A DNA stretch of 64,000 nt, from the NCBI GenBank assembly GCA_900660155.1, contig CABFPE010000849.1:138057-202056 (forward strand), read 5' to 3'. The DNA comes from Hofstenia miamia. Taxonomy: Eukaryota; Xenacoelomorpha; Acoela; Hofsteniidae. A program made the position numbers and the translations under genes. The notes beneath the pieces were generated by a model. That model worked only from the letters and a program-made list of their open reading frames with translations. It made no database searches and was not told the DNA's origin. Below are positions 46,945 through 58,543 of this stretch, one piece after another (the stretch's first letter is position 1; every line of letters starts with the position of its first letter).

Positions 46945-47792
46945 TAAGAGTCAAAGCAAATTTATTGCTATAAATAACTAGTACAAAGCTACAAGCTACA
47001 AGCTACATGTATTTACAAAATAATAATAAAATATATATAATATATATTTCTGTGTGCGTGCGCGTGTGTATAATGATAATAATAATAATAATTACAATAA
47101 TAGTTTAACATGCTTATACAGTGCACATTCTTACCATAAAATATGAGTCTGAAATGCCTATGTGTTAAAAGGTTAGGAGCTCAAATTTATTAATAAAAGC
47201 AATTAATATATGGTTGTGGGTTCAGTAAAAATAGTATTGATCCAAACTATGAATTTTATTGAAACGAACCCTATTACATTCTCTTGCTTTAAATCCGTTC
47301 CAATCAGTTCGGTAGAAATTTAACATAACAAAATGACAATTCAATTAAAATAAAAAGAATAATTCAGAAATGAATGTTCAATCGAAATCTCATTTAATTG
47401 CTCACCTTGAGCTGCTTCTGTTAATTTCTATAATTGTTTTTCAAGAGCCCAAGAATTATGAATTACTGTGAAATCTTGTTTGCTGCCATCATAAGCTATT
47501 ATGAGCACACGGGCTTATATAGCAACATGAATAACATATTTTTGTTCAATTACTTCCTTTTTTAAAATAGTGACTACATTGGACCTAATAAAGGCATACG
47601 TGATTTAAGTGGTATAACTCTGTCACACTTGAGCAGTACTGAAGCGTTCAAAGAAACTAAACGTGTATTTATAAGCAACGTATGCTGCAATTCTATACTG
47701 TTTCTTATATTAAAAAAATACAAAGTTCGTTATTGATTTCATTATTCACTAATGCTTAATTTCTATTTAAATATTCTTTAATCATGTTGGAT
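46945..47792. other. no gene seen; short repeats
   Basis: Contains GCTACAA triplicated at about 46986-47007, and an AT/GT/ATA microsatellite cluster at 47036-47090. No coding sequence recognised. Confidence 0.45.
47036..47090. repeat. mixed AT, GT and AAT microsatellites
   Basis: An AT run, a short GTGTGCGTGCGCGTGTGT run, and an (ATA)n run follow each other. Confidence 0.85.
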
Positions 47793-47939
47793 TCAGCTAT
47801 ATTTGAGCTTTGATGGTTGTCCTCTTTTGCGTTGATGTACTAAAAAATGTCGTGAAGTTTGTGCAATGTATAAAATATTGCATTCATCACACGACTTCAG
47901 ACATATTGGAGTATCATTTTCGTTATTCATGAAATGTTT
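47793..47939 (-). pseudogene. Penelope-like GIY-YIG scrap 1
   Basis: The frame reads CDECNILYIAQTSRHFLVH, which resembles the GIY-YIG endonuclease of Penelope-like elements (C-.Cn..YiG.TsR.l..R..EH). It is a short fossil piece without its reverse transcriptase. Confidence 0.5.
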
Positions 47940-48409
47940 AGTTGTTTTACTTGTAAAGGTTATTTATTTTTTATGTGTTGGGTTTATATTCTATTTTATG
48001 ATATGATATTCAATGTATTTAGAAGTTTTTTCACAACTATTTGGTAAATTAACATAGATAAATTTCTCTTTTTGGCGATTTTCTTCATTATTTGATATCA
48101 AACTGTTATGTATTGCTTTCCTAATTAATTTATTCGTGTATAAATTTTTGCAAAAATGTCTCAATTTATATGAAATACTTTGGTTTCAACTTTGTGTTCT
48201 GAAAGAATTCTATAGGCTATTAGAAGTATGCTAACAATAGCTTTTTAAATTACAATGTACAATGTGAATTAGTAGGTATATATAAATTCGTATTAGTTCT
48301 TGTTTGGTGCTAAGATTTAATAAAGCTGGAACTTGTTCTTATACAAACATCTAATAAATTCAGTTGATTATTATCCCCTTATTTTTTATACAATTTAGTG
48401 AATTATACT

Positions 48410-48410
48410 G

Positions 48411-48449
<39 letters not shown>
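48410..48449. repeat. (AT)n microsatellite
   Basis: AT run. Confidence 0.92.
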
Positions 48450-48451
<2 letters not shown>

Positions 48452-48509
48452 GTACAAAGTGTGCTTAAACTATTCATTGTAAAAAACAAGAAATATTTTA
48501 TGTAGACAT

Positions 48510-48536
48510 GTTTCGAGTGTCTCCACTCATCGTCAG
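48510..48536 (-). other. Penelope-associated hairpin, hammerhead-like
   Basis: On the minus strand, CTGACGAT is followed by the hairpin GAGTG-GAGA-CACTC and then GAAAC. The order CTGANGA, stem, GAAA is that of the hammerhead ribozyme core, and Penelope-like elements are known to carry hammerheads in their terminal repeats. Stem II has one unpaired base next to the core, and stems I and III were not established, so activity is doubtful. Confidence 0.35.
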
Positions 48537-48646
48537 TACAAAATAACTAAAATAATATGGTGGTAAATACAAATTTTATAATTTTAAAATTGTAATTCGT
48601 AGATCTTATACGATATTTAGTCTTTGACTTAATTGTTTTTTTACAA

Positions 48647-48669
48647 TATATATATATATATATATATAG
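48647..48669. repeat. (AT)n microsatellite
   Basis: AT run inside the Penelope-like fossil region. Confidence 0.9.
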
Positions 48670-48920
48670 AATATAGCTTCTGCAATTTTTGTATGCTTGG
48701 TTTTCATTAAAATAGTAAAGTTCTTCCTCTTAGGTGCATGTTCATGGCAATATATTTCTGATTGAAGATGACCTCGCATATGCTCTGAAATTCTGTATTC
48801 CAATTGCCTTCTCGTTTCCCCAATGTATGAACTTTCACATTCATCACATTTATAATTGTATACGCATGAGGAAACTAAAGGAGTTGGAATAGAGTCTTTG
48901 TTTTTGAGAAAATGCGAAGT
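48670..48920 (-). pseudogene. Penelope-like GIY-YIG endonuclease fossil
   Basis: The protein-like stretch includes VYNYKCDECESSYIGETRRQ, then LEYRISEHMRG, the GIY-YIG module (Y...YIGeT.R.l..Ri.EH) with the zinc-knuckle-like CDEC insert that is typical of the C-terminus of Penelope-like retroelements. It is cut off at an N and an (AT)n run at 48921-48950. A hairpin typical of these elements lies downstream at 48510. The reverse transcriptase is not in the window. Confidence 0.7.
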
Positions 48921-48921
48921 N

Positions 48922-48922
48922 A

Positions 48923-48950
<28 letters not shown>
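48922..48950. repeat. (AT)n microsatellite next to an N
   Basis: AT run directly after the single N at 48921. Confidence 0.9.
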
Positions 48951-48953
<3 letters not shown>

Positions 48954-49449
48954 CGCTCTATATTGTTTTTCCAAATATATTAATGCTGAGTACATATTAA
49001 TGCTTGGTACAGTTTTGGCCGCAATGCAATGCATATACAGCTGGTGAAAATGCCAAATTGAAAATTACTATGATCAATACTTATAAAAATCTATATTTTG
49101 ACAAATTTTGACAGTTCTGCATTGGGCAAAAAATTTTTTTTTTCAACTCCAAACTTTTGATCGATTATTTCACTCCATTATGATGGATAATGTATCCCTG
49201 ATTTTAAACAGTATGGATATTTTAGATGCAATTAACATATCCTAAACAAAAAATCCCTTTATCTATAGAAATGTCCATATCAACACTCCCTACTATGTGA
49301 AAAAATTTCAATTAATGCTAGGTACTCTCCGCCATAGTAAAAATCGTTAAAAAAATACATGCATAAACAAGTCGATCCTATCTTCAATTAAAGAGGAATT
49401 TTTTTAAAGGTAAAGCATAGAAACACAAATTGGAATGAAAAATTATCCT

Positions 49450-49451
49450 AC

Positions 49452-49490
<39 letters not shown>

Positions 49491-49491
49491 C
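49450..49491. repeat. (AAT)n microsatellite
   Basis: About fourteen AAT/ATA trinucleotides, uninterrupted. Confidence 0.95.
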
Positions 49492-49799
49492 CAATTCATA
49501 TTTTTGTTAAATTTATTTTTAGACATAGCTATATAACTATCTTAAATTTGAGGGGCTTGCACTCTCAACCTCTAGCTATGCCCTGTTTCCAACCATGGCA
49601 TTGAGTATGTAAATGTTTGCATGTAGACAGTGGCAGTATACAACACTCTCAAAATTTCAAAACGATGGATGTTGTGACAATGTACCCAATGATGAAAATG
49701 GGGATTATTTGGCCTAGTTAGGCCCGCAGCCTACATACGTTTGCCAAAATTAGCCATATTTGCTTTATCTTGTCTTGGAATCTAACAGCATTCAATTAT

Positions 49800-49801
<2 letters not shown>

Positions 49802-49832
<31 letters not shown>
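49802..49832. repeat. (AT)n microsatellite
   Basis: AT run. Confidence 0.93.
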
Positions 49833-49834
<2 letters not shown>

Positions 49835-50916
49835 GTTGCAAAAGCAGAAACAATGAACAAAAAAATAACCAAATAATTATTAATTAAGAGCCTAAAATAG
49901 TTTGTTGAGCACAGTTGCAGAATAAACTGATAATATAATATCTTTGGAGCGGCATTAATATTTTTTCTGCTCTACCACGGCTTTAAAAATTCTAAATATT
50001 TTAAAAAAAACGGATATATTTAGGAAATTTAGATTTAGTGTATTTCCTGTTCATAAAGGCTACAATTGTTGGAAACTATTTTAGAAATTATATACAAACT
50101 GATATTTTTAAATAAACATATCCCACCCTGAATGAAGTTTTTCCTACGCTACTGGATGTAGATAATCCTACGTCTTACGTGTTTTTGTGCTGAGTTCTCC
50201 AAAACTATGTTGAACCATTCACTAAGAGTTCTCAACCTACTCAGTCATTATTTTTTTCTTTGTAAATTCCCTTTTAATCGAAAAATACTCAAAAAAACTC
50301 TCTTTTAGCTTACAAATAAAGTAATGCACACACAAAGCTGTCTATAAATATCATGACATAAAAATGAATTAACTGAATTACTGACATTGTTCGTAACAAC
50401 AATGGTTTCCCTTAATTTACAATGTCATTGTGGATACCGCGACAAGCTTCCACATGGCTAAAGAAAGCGAATTCCCAATTGTTTCAGAAAACGATAAATC
50501 GTTTTAATTTAATAAAAGTCTAATAATAATTTAGATAAAAGCATGTGCTTATATTTAACAGGTTTTTAGGAGATCTACTAAAATAATACGTACGTCATCT
50601 ATTAAATATTTATCAATTTGATAAGTTGAACAATAAAAACTAACAAAATTACAAATTGTTTTGTGTGAAAGCGTTGTTCTCACCAAACATGGGACAGGTG
50701 CAAATAAACAGTAGCATCATCCACTGTTCAAATTTCAGCACATAAATTGGCATTAAAATAAAAATGGAAGCAATTCAATTAGCCATTCATGTCCGGGAGC
50801 ATTCATGTACTGTATTCTGTATATAAAAATATATCAAAGTTATATATTATGGACAACTGAAAGGTGAACACTGTGGCGAATAGTTGAGACAGCGTCATAA
50901 ACCTCTCGTCTCTGTA

Positions 50917-50951
<35 letters not shown>
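50917..50951. repeat. (AT)n microsatellite
   Basis: AT run about 90 bases before the second gap. Confidence 0.93.
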
Positions 50952-50953
<2 letters not shown>

Positions 50954-51043
50954 TTGTATATATAAATATAGAGTCGCTGTGTACAACTGAGACTCGCTGT
51001 GTACACTCTTGAAATTTTTTAATATTTTTTCACTCAATATTTT

Positions 51044-52006
51044 NNNNNNNNNNNNNNNNNNNNNNNNNNNNNNNNNNNNNNNNNNNNNNNNNNNNNNNNN
51101 NNNNNNNNNNNNNNNNNNNNNNNNNNNNNNNNNNNNNNNNNNNNNNNNNNNNNNNNNNNNNNNNNNNNNNNNNNNNNNNNNNNNNNNNNNNNNNNNNNNN
51201 NNNNNNNNNNNNNNNNNNNNNNNNNNNNNNNNNNNNNNNNNNNNNNNNNNNNNNNNNNNNNNNNNNNNNNNNNNNNNNNNNNNNNNNNNNNNNNNNNNNN
51301 NNNNNNNNNNNNNNNNNNNNNNNNNNNNNNNNNNNNNNNNNNNNNNNNNNNNNNNNNNNNNNNNNNNNNNNNNNNNNNNNNNNNNNNNNNNNNNNNNNNN
51401 NNNNNNNNNNNNNNNNNNNNNNNNNNNNNNNNNNNNNNNNNNNNNNNNNNNNNNNNNNNNNNNNNNNNNNNNNNNNNNNNNNNNNNNNNNNNNNNNNNNN
51501 NNNNNNNNNNNNNNNNNNNNNNNNNNNNNNNNNNNNNNNNNNNNNNNNNNNNNNNNNNNNNNNNNNNNNNNNNNNNNNNNNNNNNNNNNNNNNNNNNNNN
51601 NNNNNNNNNNNNNNNNNNNNNNNNNNNNNNNNNNNNNNNNNNNNNNNNNNNNNNNNNNNNNNNNNNNNNNNNNNNNNNNNNNNNNNNNNNNNNNNNNNNN
51701 NNNNNNNNNNNNNNNNNNNNNNNNNNNNNNNNNNNNNNNNNNNNNNNNNNNNNNNNNNNNNNNNNNNNNNNNNNNNNNNNNNNNNNNNNNNNNNNNNNNN
51801 NNNNNNNNNNNNNNNNNNNNNNNNNNNNNNNNNNNNNNNNNNNNNNNNNNNNNNNNNNNNNNNNNNNNNNNNNNNNNNNNNNNNNNNNNNNNNNNNNNNN
51901 NNNNNNNNNNNNNNNNNNNNNNNNNNNNNNNNNNNNNNNNNNNNNNNNNNNNNNNNNNNNNNNNNNNNNNNNNNNNNNNNNNNNNNNNNNNNNNNNNNNN
52001 NNNNNN
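51044..52006. other. assembly gap, 963 N
   Basis: Unknown sequence; the right edge is (AT)n (52007-52046). Long open frames across it are artefacts of N translation. Confidence 0.99.

Positions 52007-52046
<40 letters not shown>
52007..52046. repeat. (AT)n run at the edge of the second gap
   Basis: AT run beginning at the last N. Confidence 0.93.
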
Positions 52047-52051
<5 letters not shown>

Positions 52052-53227
52052 CAGAGCATTGTAAATTATCGCATTTATCCTGTTCTTGATAAAAAATTTT
52101 TCCAAGTACGAAGTAATAGCTGAACAACCTAGTTTTATATTTTAATGTTTTTTAGTAACTCAATGTGAACCTGCTATTCTTAATAGTTTATGAATATATA
52201 TAGAAATACTTAAGTTGCTAGAATAAAGCTCGCTACTTGAGTATAATTTCATCATTCCCAAATGAATATTTAATGGACACAATTCTGTAGCTCTTTCCTC
52301 CATCACTTACATGCAGAGATGAAATGTGTGGAAATGAGTTCCATGTATGTGTGTGTGTGTGGAAGATATGAAGAAACAAAATTCACCCGTTTGCACATGC
52401 AACCAAGACTAATGTAAAGAAATAACTTTTGTTGGAAAATATGTTTAATTTTTGTTAAGCCACAAGCCTGTAGAGTGAAGTACGTGAACAATTTTTCCAT
52501 GTACATATGTTCGAGTATTCAAAAAGCAAGAATTTCAAGTAGTTTCATAATATCATAAAAAGCAATAATAATGTTGGGTTACATCAAACAAATAGAAGTT
52601 TTTAAGTAGTCTGTGGATTTTGTTTCACCCATACGATTACTCCTGTTTTACTACTGCTTATATTGCAGGATTGCTCCTTGAATTTCTCTCTCTAATTGGT
52701 CAAATGCTGAGGAACACGCTATAAATTCCAGTAACAAGAACCCAAAATACGAATTAAAACTTCAATTATTTGTGCAAGTACTTCTGAACAACTTCAAGTA
52801 TGTTCTCTAATGGCATAGCTTATGGGATTCAGTGAATGGAAAATAACAATGCGGTAACCAGAAAAAACGTAAATGTTCTGCAGTATGCTACTTTGTGGAA
52901 ATTTTGATATTAGATATTAATTTGTTGCATGGAATGAGCATAATTTTACTAAAATCATTGAGAAATTGTACACTCCCATTAATGAAATAATCAACAACAT
53001 CTGCGCAAAATGTGCTTTTTATATAGCTCTCTAATTATGTTTAAATCCTCAAGATTAATTGAAGATTGGATATTTAATCAAACTATGATATTAATTAATT
53101 TTTGTTAGTTATGTGCTTAACTCTAAGTAACCCATGCACTTCTTGCAATTTGGGATGGCATTTATATTAAAAAAAAATGCTTTAATTGCTAATAATTCAC
53201 GAAATAATGCAAATTTCTAAACTCTTT
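52047..53227. other. no gene seen
   Basis: AT-rich, no recognised coding frame, repeat or RNA gene. Confidence 0.5.
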
Positions 53228-53470
53228 AAACACCACTGAATTTGCCTTCGACGCTATGGAACAGAACTTGAGTGGTCTGTAGTTGTTACTGGCATGGGCT
53301 TTAGACCACTTTGTTATAGGAGCACTAGGTATTTGAAGAATTTGAATGTTTTTGCAAAAACACTGGAATAATTTTTATCACAAATTTTCATTATTAAAGA
53401 TAAGCCTCTTACCCGCAGATATCTCCAAATCCACCCATTCTCAAATTTTTTGTAATGTGAAAAAAACGGT
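53228..53470 (-). pseudogene. LINE reverse transcriptase N-terminal scrap
   Basis: Minus-strand pieces read IPSAPITKWSKAHASNNYRP, then LKFCSIASKA, which matches RT motif 0-1 of Jockey/CR1-like LINEs (P.aP..K.....NYRPis.l..lSK). An upstream piece (SVFAKTFKFF) may be the preceding part in another frame. Short and broken. Confidence 0.45.
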
Positions 53471-53889
53471 TTGGTAATTTAAAGATACAATGTGCAGTTT
53501 AGGATTAATTAAAATACTTGCAAGTTGAACTCCGCGCAAAAAAACTACATAAAATGTGCAGTTCTTGGATCTACTGTTGTTTTGGCCTTCAAGGCCTTTA
53601 GAACTATTGAGTAATATGATAGACTTTGACGCCCTGAGCCAAATTATTTTTTCCAAACTTTTACTTAAAATCAATCATTGGACTTTATCATTATTCATAT
53701 TGAAAAATTTTCTTTGTGAATAAAGTATTTAAGAAATAAATTATATTTTTTGATATTTGGTTGTGATGGAATTATAGTAGTAGTCAAATGACATTTGTCT
53801 GTTGGGGTTTCACAAGGGCTGAATTGTTGTATTGATTAATACATATTTCTGTTTTGTTCATCCGAATGTGTTCAACATTGTGTTGGCAA

Positions 53890-54403
53890 TAGTGTTTTAC
53901 ATTTTTAGATTTACCGCTGCCTGTGCCCACCCTGTACCCGTTTATCTTCTAATGCCCGGTGCTCTCTCGCCCGTTGGAATTCACAGGACAGGAACGGGCG
54001 GCCCGTTCCGCCCGCCATCTATTGAGAAAAACGTAAAATACTACGAAATTAAATCAAAATGCACAAAAGGACTATATAATTTTGTCTTTTGGAGAGAAAC
54101 TTCTTAAGACTTCTATAGAATATATTAACTCTATCAAAGATCATGCATAGAGATTAGTGTTTTGCATTTCTGTCATTTTATTACTGCAAATGTACAACAA
54201 AATTTAAATATAACATAAATTTCGCGGAAAATTGTTAAATTTTTTTTAAAAGCAGAAAAAGCTGACGTCATTACAGCATATTATATTATGATTATACCAG
54301 ACTTTTTTTGAGATGGCATAACACATGCCCACACGGTCACAGTAATGTTCGGTGCCAGCCCTCCCTTCTGCCCGGCGGGCACGGGCATGCCCGCAAATCA
54401 CTA
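53890..54403. mobile_element. hAT-type MITE with CCCG-rich ends, 514 bp
   Basis: Starts TAGTGTTTTAC and ends with GCAAATCACTA (inverse TAGTGATTTGC). The flanks GTTGGCAA and GTTTGCAA agree at 7 of 8 positions. CCCG/CGGGC-rich segments near both ends are strikingly G+C-rich for the region. Non-coding. Confidence 0.7.
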
Positions 54404-55459
54404 GTTTGCAACCTTGAAGAAAGCCGTCATGTGATTGGATGAATGTTTCTGAATTGAGTGATTTGCAAAGATTGGTTTTCTCAATGTTGATGACATTTAC
54501 GGGAAACCGAGCTTAAGATTGCGTTGGCAGCAGATTGTTGAAAAAACTGATTACTTTAATGAAAAACCTGCTCGAACAACTCTAGCAATAGTGATTTATT
54601 TAATAACTGGTTCTATGTCGCTACTTCATGCCTGTGTTTAGTATTTATCTATGTTTCAATATTAGCACGTTTTATCTACAATTATGTAGATGTGCATAAA
54701 TTTGATGACAATGGTGCAATTTGGAAAAAAATTATTCTTCATCATACATATCCAATACAGCTCACCTATCCCAGCAACGATTTTCAATTTCTGTCGCTGT
54801 GCATATCCTGAAGTGTATTGAAATAATTTTATTTCTTGAAATATTCTTGAGAAGACCATTTGTATTTGTCTTGAATAGTCCTTGGCCACTATCTGAATTG
54901 AAGTTCATGTTTTTGTATACATGACATTTTTTATAATTCTTCATTCTGTTTCAAAGATCTGAACTGGCTCATGGAAAAATATTTCTACGTTGTATACAAT
55001 GGAGAGTACCAACATTGTGAAGAGAACTAGGTAGATGTATCAAGCTGTACATTCTAATAGCTTTGAAAAACAAAAGAGAGTCTTGCTTAAATCCCTTTTT
55101 GGAATAAATTATTGTTGCTATGAAGATTCATAATTTGAAGAAACTACTTAATCAATTTCGGAGACTGTTTTAACAATACTGGTAGTTCAAAAAAATGGAA
55201 ATACTCAACTGCTGTCATATCAACTAATTGTCTACTTGTATTCTATCAAAACAGTTAGGTATTTTTTAAGCCGCACCTACAAATGGTCATATTCAGAGGA
55301 TGCAATAGCAAACTGCTTTCCTGATTCGTCACAGTAAGCAATGATAACTTGTGCCTAGCTACTTCAACCGCTAATGACAAAAAGATAAGTTTTGATTTTG
55401 CCTCGAATCTTATTAATACTAAAATAATTTTCATGTATTTGTAATTCAATAGTTACAAA
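54404..55459. other. no gene seen
   Basis: AT-rich with several chance open frames on both strands; none recognised. Confidence 0.5.
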
Positions 55460-55503
55460 TTTTTATTGATAAATTTGGCTTTTCACATATTAAAGGTCCG
55501 TCG

Positions 55504-56468
55504 TTGCATTTTTTCAATGTACTGAGTGTTAATAAACTATTTTTAGCTTTTATAAATGACTTAACAAATTGTTGTCAATCACTTTGCTACATTTTTGCTA
55601 ATAATATGAAGATTTCAAACAATAATTTTCAAGAATTAGTGGTTGATGCTGAAAGAATTATAAAATGGGCTGCAACTAATAAAATGAAATTTAACTTCCA
55701 CAAGTTTCATTTAATGAGTATCAATTCTTCATACATAGCGTATAAAATAGAAAATGAAAATCTTCAGATTGATACTTCAAAACATGTGAATGATTTAGGA
55801 GTTAATATATCGTATAATTTATCTTGGTCATATCATATTTTTCAGAGAATTAAAAAATCCAATATAACATTATTACAACTACAAAGAAATTTACCTTCAA
55901 GTCTAGCATCATCTACTAAATTTAAATTATTTAAATCGATTATCATACCAAGTTTATTTTATGCCTCTCCTAATTGGTATCCAAACTCCACAGATATAGA
56001 CAAACTTGAAAAATTTCAAAAAAAATGTTTAAGTTGGATTATTAATATGACATAAAAAAAGGCTTTAATTTACTATAAACTCCTACCAATTTCATTATTT
56101 CTTCAATTAAAGGATGTCCATAATTAATACATATAATCCATGGAAAATATGATTTAATTAATATTTTAGACTATGCTTCATTTGAATTTAAAAACAATTA
56201 AAAAACTAAAAGTCTACTATTTGTTATAAAGAAAACGAAGAAAAATACTAGTGATCATTGGTACTTTAATAGAATTTGCTGCATTGGGAATTATTTAATT
56301 CAGAAATACAACTTCGATTTCTTTGGAAATCCAAAAATTAGCAAAAAGAAAATGTACGATATTCTTTATGAATTTTTAGAAAATTCATATGAAAGTAAGG
56401 GATGTAAGCGATTCATTTTATGTTTATGCAGTAAATGCGAAAAATCATTTAATTTTTGTAAATATTAA
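55504..56468 (+). pseudogene. LINE reverse transcriptase C-terminal half, decayed
   Basis: A 183-codon frame (55504-56055) reads FLAFINDLTNCC, then CYIFANNMKI at the place of the catalytic F/YADD box, so both Asp residues are lost. It continues KFNFHKFHLM, HVNDLGVNISYNLSW (YLGv motif) and LFYASPNWYPNSTD. After a stop the match goes on in short pieces to a cysteine-rich end, KRFILCLCSKCEKSF, stopping at 56466. Inactive. Confidence 0.75.
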
Positions 56469-56531
56469 TAATGTTTTTTATAATTATGTTATTCTATATC
56501 ATTGTATACTTATCTACAGTTTAATTAAGCC

Positions 56532-56561
56532 TAGTAGTAGTAGTAGTAGTAGTAGTAGTAA
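56532..56561. repeat. (TAG)n microsatellite, LINE tail
   Basis: Ten TAG units at the LINE 3' end. Confidence 0.95.
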
Positions 56562-57479
56562 TCTATGATTTTATAAAACTGGGGGAGAGGAGCGAGTGTT
56601 CCAACCCACACTCCAATATTTTCGCCCCTGTGTGTATATGTCTACTACTTATGCACTGATAGTGATTAATCAGAAACCTTCTTGAATTTAGATTGCTTTG
56701 AAATTAATTATATTCAAAAAAATTCCGACTTTAAATTTAAATTCGGGAGTGTTATCCGCCAAGGACACAAAGGATAATTAGCGTAAATGTCAATATAAGA
56801 TAAATGAAATTTTTAACGAGACGTGTGTTTCCTAAAGGGAAACAACGCTTTCATTTGTAACCGCAAATTAACAACACTTTTCGCCGAATTTCAAATTGCT
56901 AGAAAAACTAGAGATTTCATTAAACACGGATTTTTAAAGCCTGATAGTTAGATGTGGGAAATAGCCTAAAATCTGTATCAGAAATTAGTATGGTGGCACG
57001 AGTAGTGCTGAGATCTTGCCAGGCACGGTCCTATAAAATTTTCAAGGGGTTGTTTCCAATTGTTTCCGTAGAATTATTATAAAACGATTATATATTTGCA
57101 AAATCTAATCATATTTTGCAAAAATTCTAATGATTTATGAGGTTCTCCACATAGCATTAAGGTATATGTGTATACACAGGAGAGCTAGACTTAAAAGACG
57201 ATTCTTAATAAACAGAGCGCTGAAAATTTTTTGAATTGATTTTCGCCTTGTGAAAATCACTAAAAATTATATTTTATAATTATTTTCACATAAAAGATCC
57301 GCAATTTTATATAGTATTTTGATGGTTTTTAAAAAGAGAGCANCCCCCCCCCCCTACCACCTCTCCTGGGTATTGAAAAATGATTTAATATTCAAAATGT
57401 TATTGAAAAGGCTGATAAAATACTGAATATATTGTCGTATTTCAAGGGAATGCTCATTGCAGAATAAATACCTTGTAGC
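56562..57479. other. no gene seen; poly-C seam
   Basis: A poly-C run next to an N at 57343 marks an assembly seam. No coding sequence recognised. Confidence 0.5.
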
Positions 57480-57945
57480 CAGTGATGTACAAAAATGTAT
57501 TCTCTAACTAATGTTTGAACCAATTAGTTAAAAAAATAATAAATCACTCGTGAATAGTTAAACTAAATTAGTTAAACTCATTTGTTAAAATCAGATTTAA
57601 TAAAACTCAATGAAATACTGTCTGAACTGTGCAGAAGGGTCATTTGCATATCGGTATTTTGGGAACAGAAGAACAATGGCAGAGATAAAGTGAAGTCGTG
57701 ACGACATTGTTATTTTTAATGCCGCAGCCATCTAATGCGGAACGGTTTTTTCTAAAGCGAACGTCTTTCGGAGAAAATGATCAACCGATTGACATTTAAA
57801 TGCGCGTCTCAGGGCTGTTTGTTGATTATTCATGACTTTTGATGTACCTTTTTTTGACTTTCGAGTACTTCAACTAATTGGTTCAAAATATTTTAACTAT
57901 TTGTTGGCTAAAAAGTAGTTAAATATTTTTACTTGTACATCACTG
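57480..57945. mobile_element. hAT-type MITE with perfect 8-bp target duplication
   Basis: Starts CAGTGATGTACAA and ends with the inverse TTGTACATCACTG. The octamer CTTGTAGC flanks it on both sides (57472-57479 and 57946-57953) without mismatch. The 466-bp interior has AATTAGTT/AACTAATT motifs in opposite orientation near both ends and no coding capacity. The perfect duplication suggests a fairly recent insertion. Confidence 0.9.
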
Positions 57946-58010
57946 CTTGTAGCCATTTCTGGAGATAAAAAGCTAACTGACTACCAGCAGAAAAATCAGA
58001 ATATGTGTTT

Positions 58011-58313
58011 TAATGATATGCCGGTAGAGCTTCTTCAATAGCGCATCAGCATGTCATAAATTACTTTCCTACCTGTGACACCCGTACCCGCCTATAACGA
58101 AGAATCATTTTTTGGTGCTTTTAAACAAAATCAAAATTTTCAATATTTCGATCATTACTTGCTCAATATATGTTAATATTTCTAAAATTTGAGTCTTTTA
58201 TTAGAAATCTTCTTTAAAATACACATAAGGTTCAATGGAAAGTTTACCCGTACCCGGATACGGGCAAGGAAAACTGGGTAGCTGAAAGCAATACCCGTAG
58301 CCGCACATCACTA
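58011..58313. mobile_element. hAT-type MITE with CCCGTA motifs, 303 bp
   Basis: Starts TAATGATATGCCGGTA and ends with GCCGCACATCACTA (inverse TAGTGATGTGCGGC). Flanks ATGTGTTT and ATGTTTTC agree at 6 of 8. ACCCGTACCCG motifs lie near both sides. Related in terminus to the MITEs at 53890 and 57480. Confidence 0.6.
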
Positions 58314-58543
58314 ATGTTTTCATCACAAATCTGTAGATAACAAATGTTAAATTCAAAATAAGTTCGCAAGTCTTCCTAAATAAGGCATATGCTTAAGCAC
58401 AACCTTATGTTGTTACTTCTCGTCAAATAAATCATTGTGTATATTATATAAATAGGTGATGTAACTACATAAAGCAATTTTAACAAAAGCAAGAAAATCA
58501 ATTTTCACTCAAAACCAATATACTTTAATTTCATCCTTTCTCA

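Larger units (their letters stand above)
49051..50916. other. no gene seen; two microsatellites
   Basis: Holds (AAT)n at 49450-49491 and (AT)n at 49802-49832. No coding sequence or paired terminal repeats recognised. Confidence 0.5.
55460..56561 (+). mobile_element. 5'-truncated LINE with (TAG)n tail
   Basis: The 3' part of a LINE: reverse transcriptase from the catalytic region to the C-terminus, a short 3' untranslated part, and an uninterrupted TAG trinucleotide tail at 56532-56561. The trinucleotide tail is typical for I/Jockey-like and related LINEs. The 5' end is truncated within the RT domain. Confidence 0.72.

Noticed and set aside
50840-52127. Long open frames across 51044-52006 on both strands
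   Set aside because: They exist only because N codons are read through; the real sequence at each edge is short or (AT)n.
53748-53850. Possible plus-strand LINE piece (SVGVSQGLNCC, like GVPQGSVLG)
   Set aside because: Only a handful of residues agree and nothing on either side extends the match.
54662-54944. Three overlapping open frames on both strands
   Set aside because: Short, unrelated to known families, mutually exclusive.
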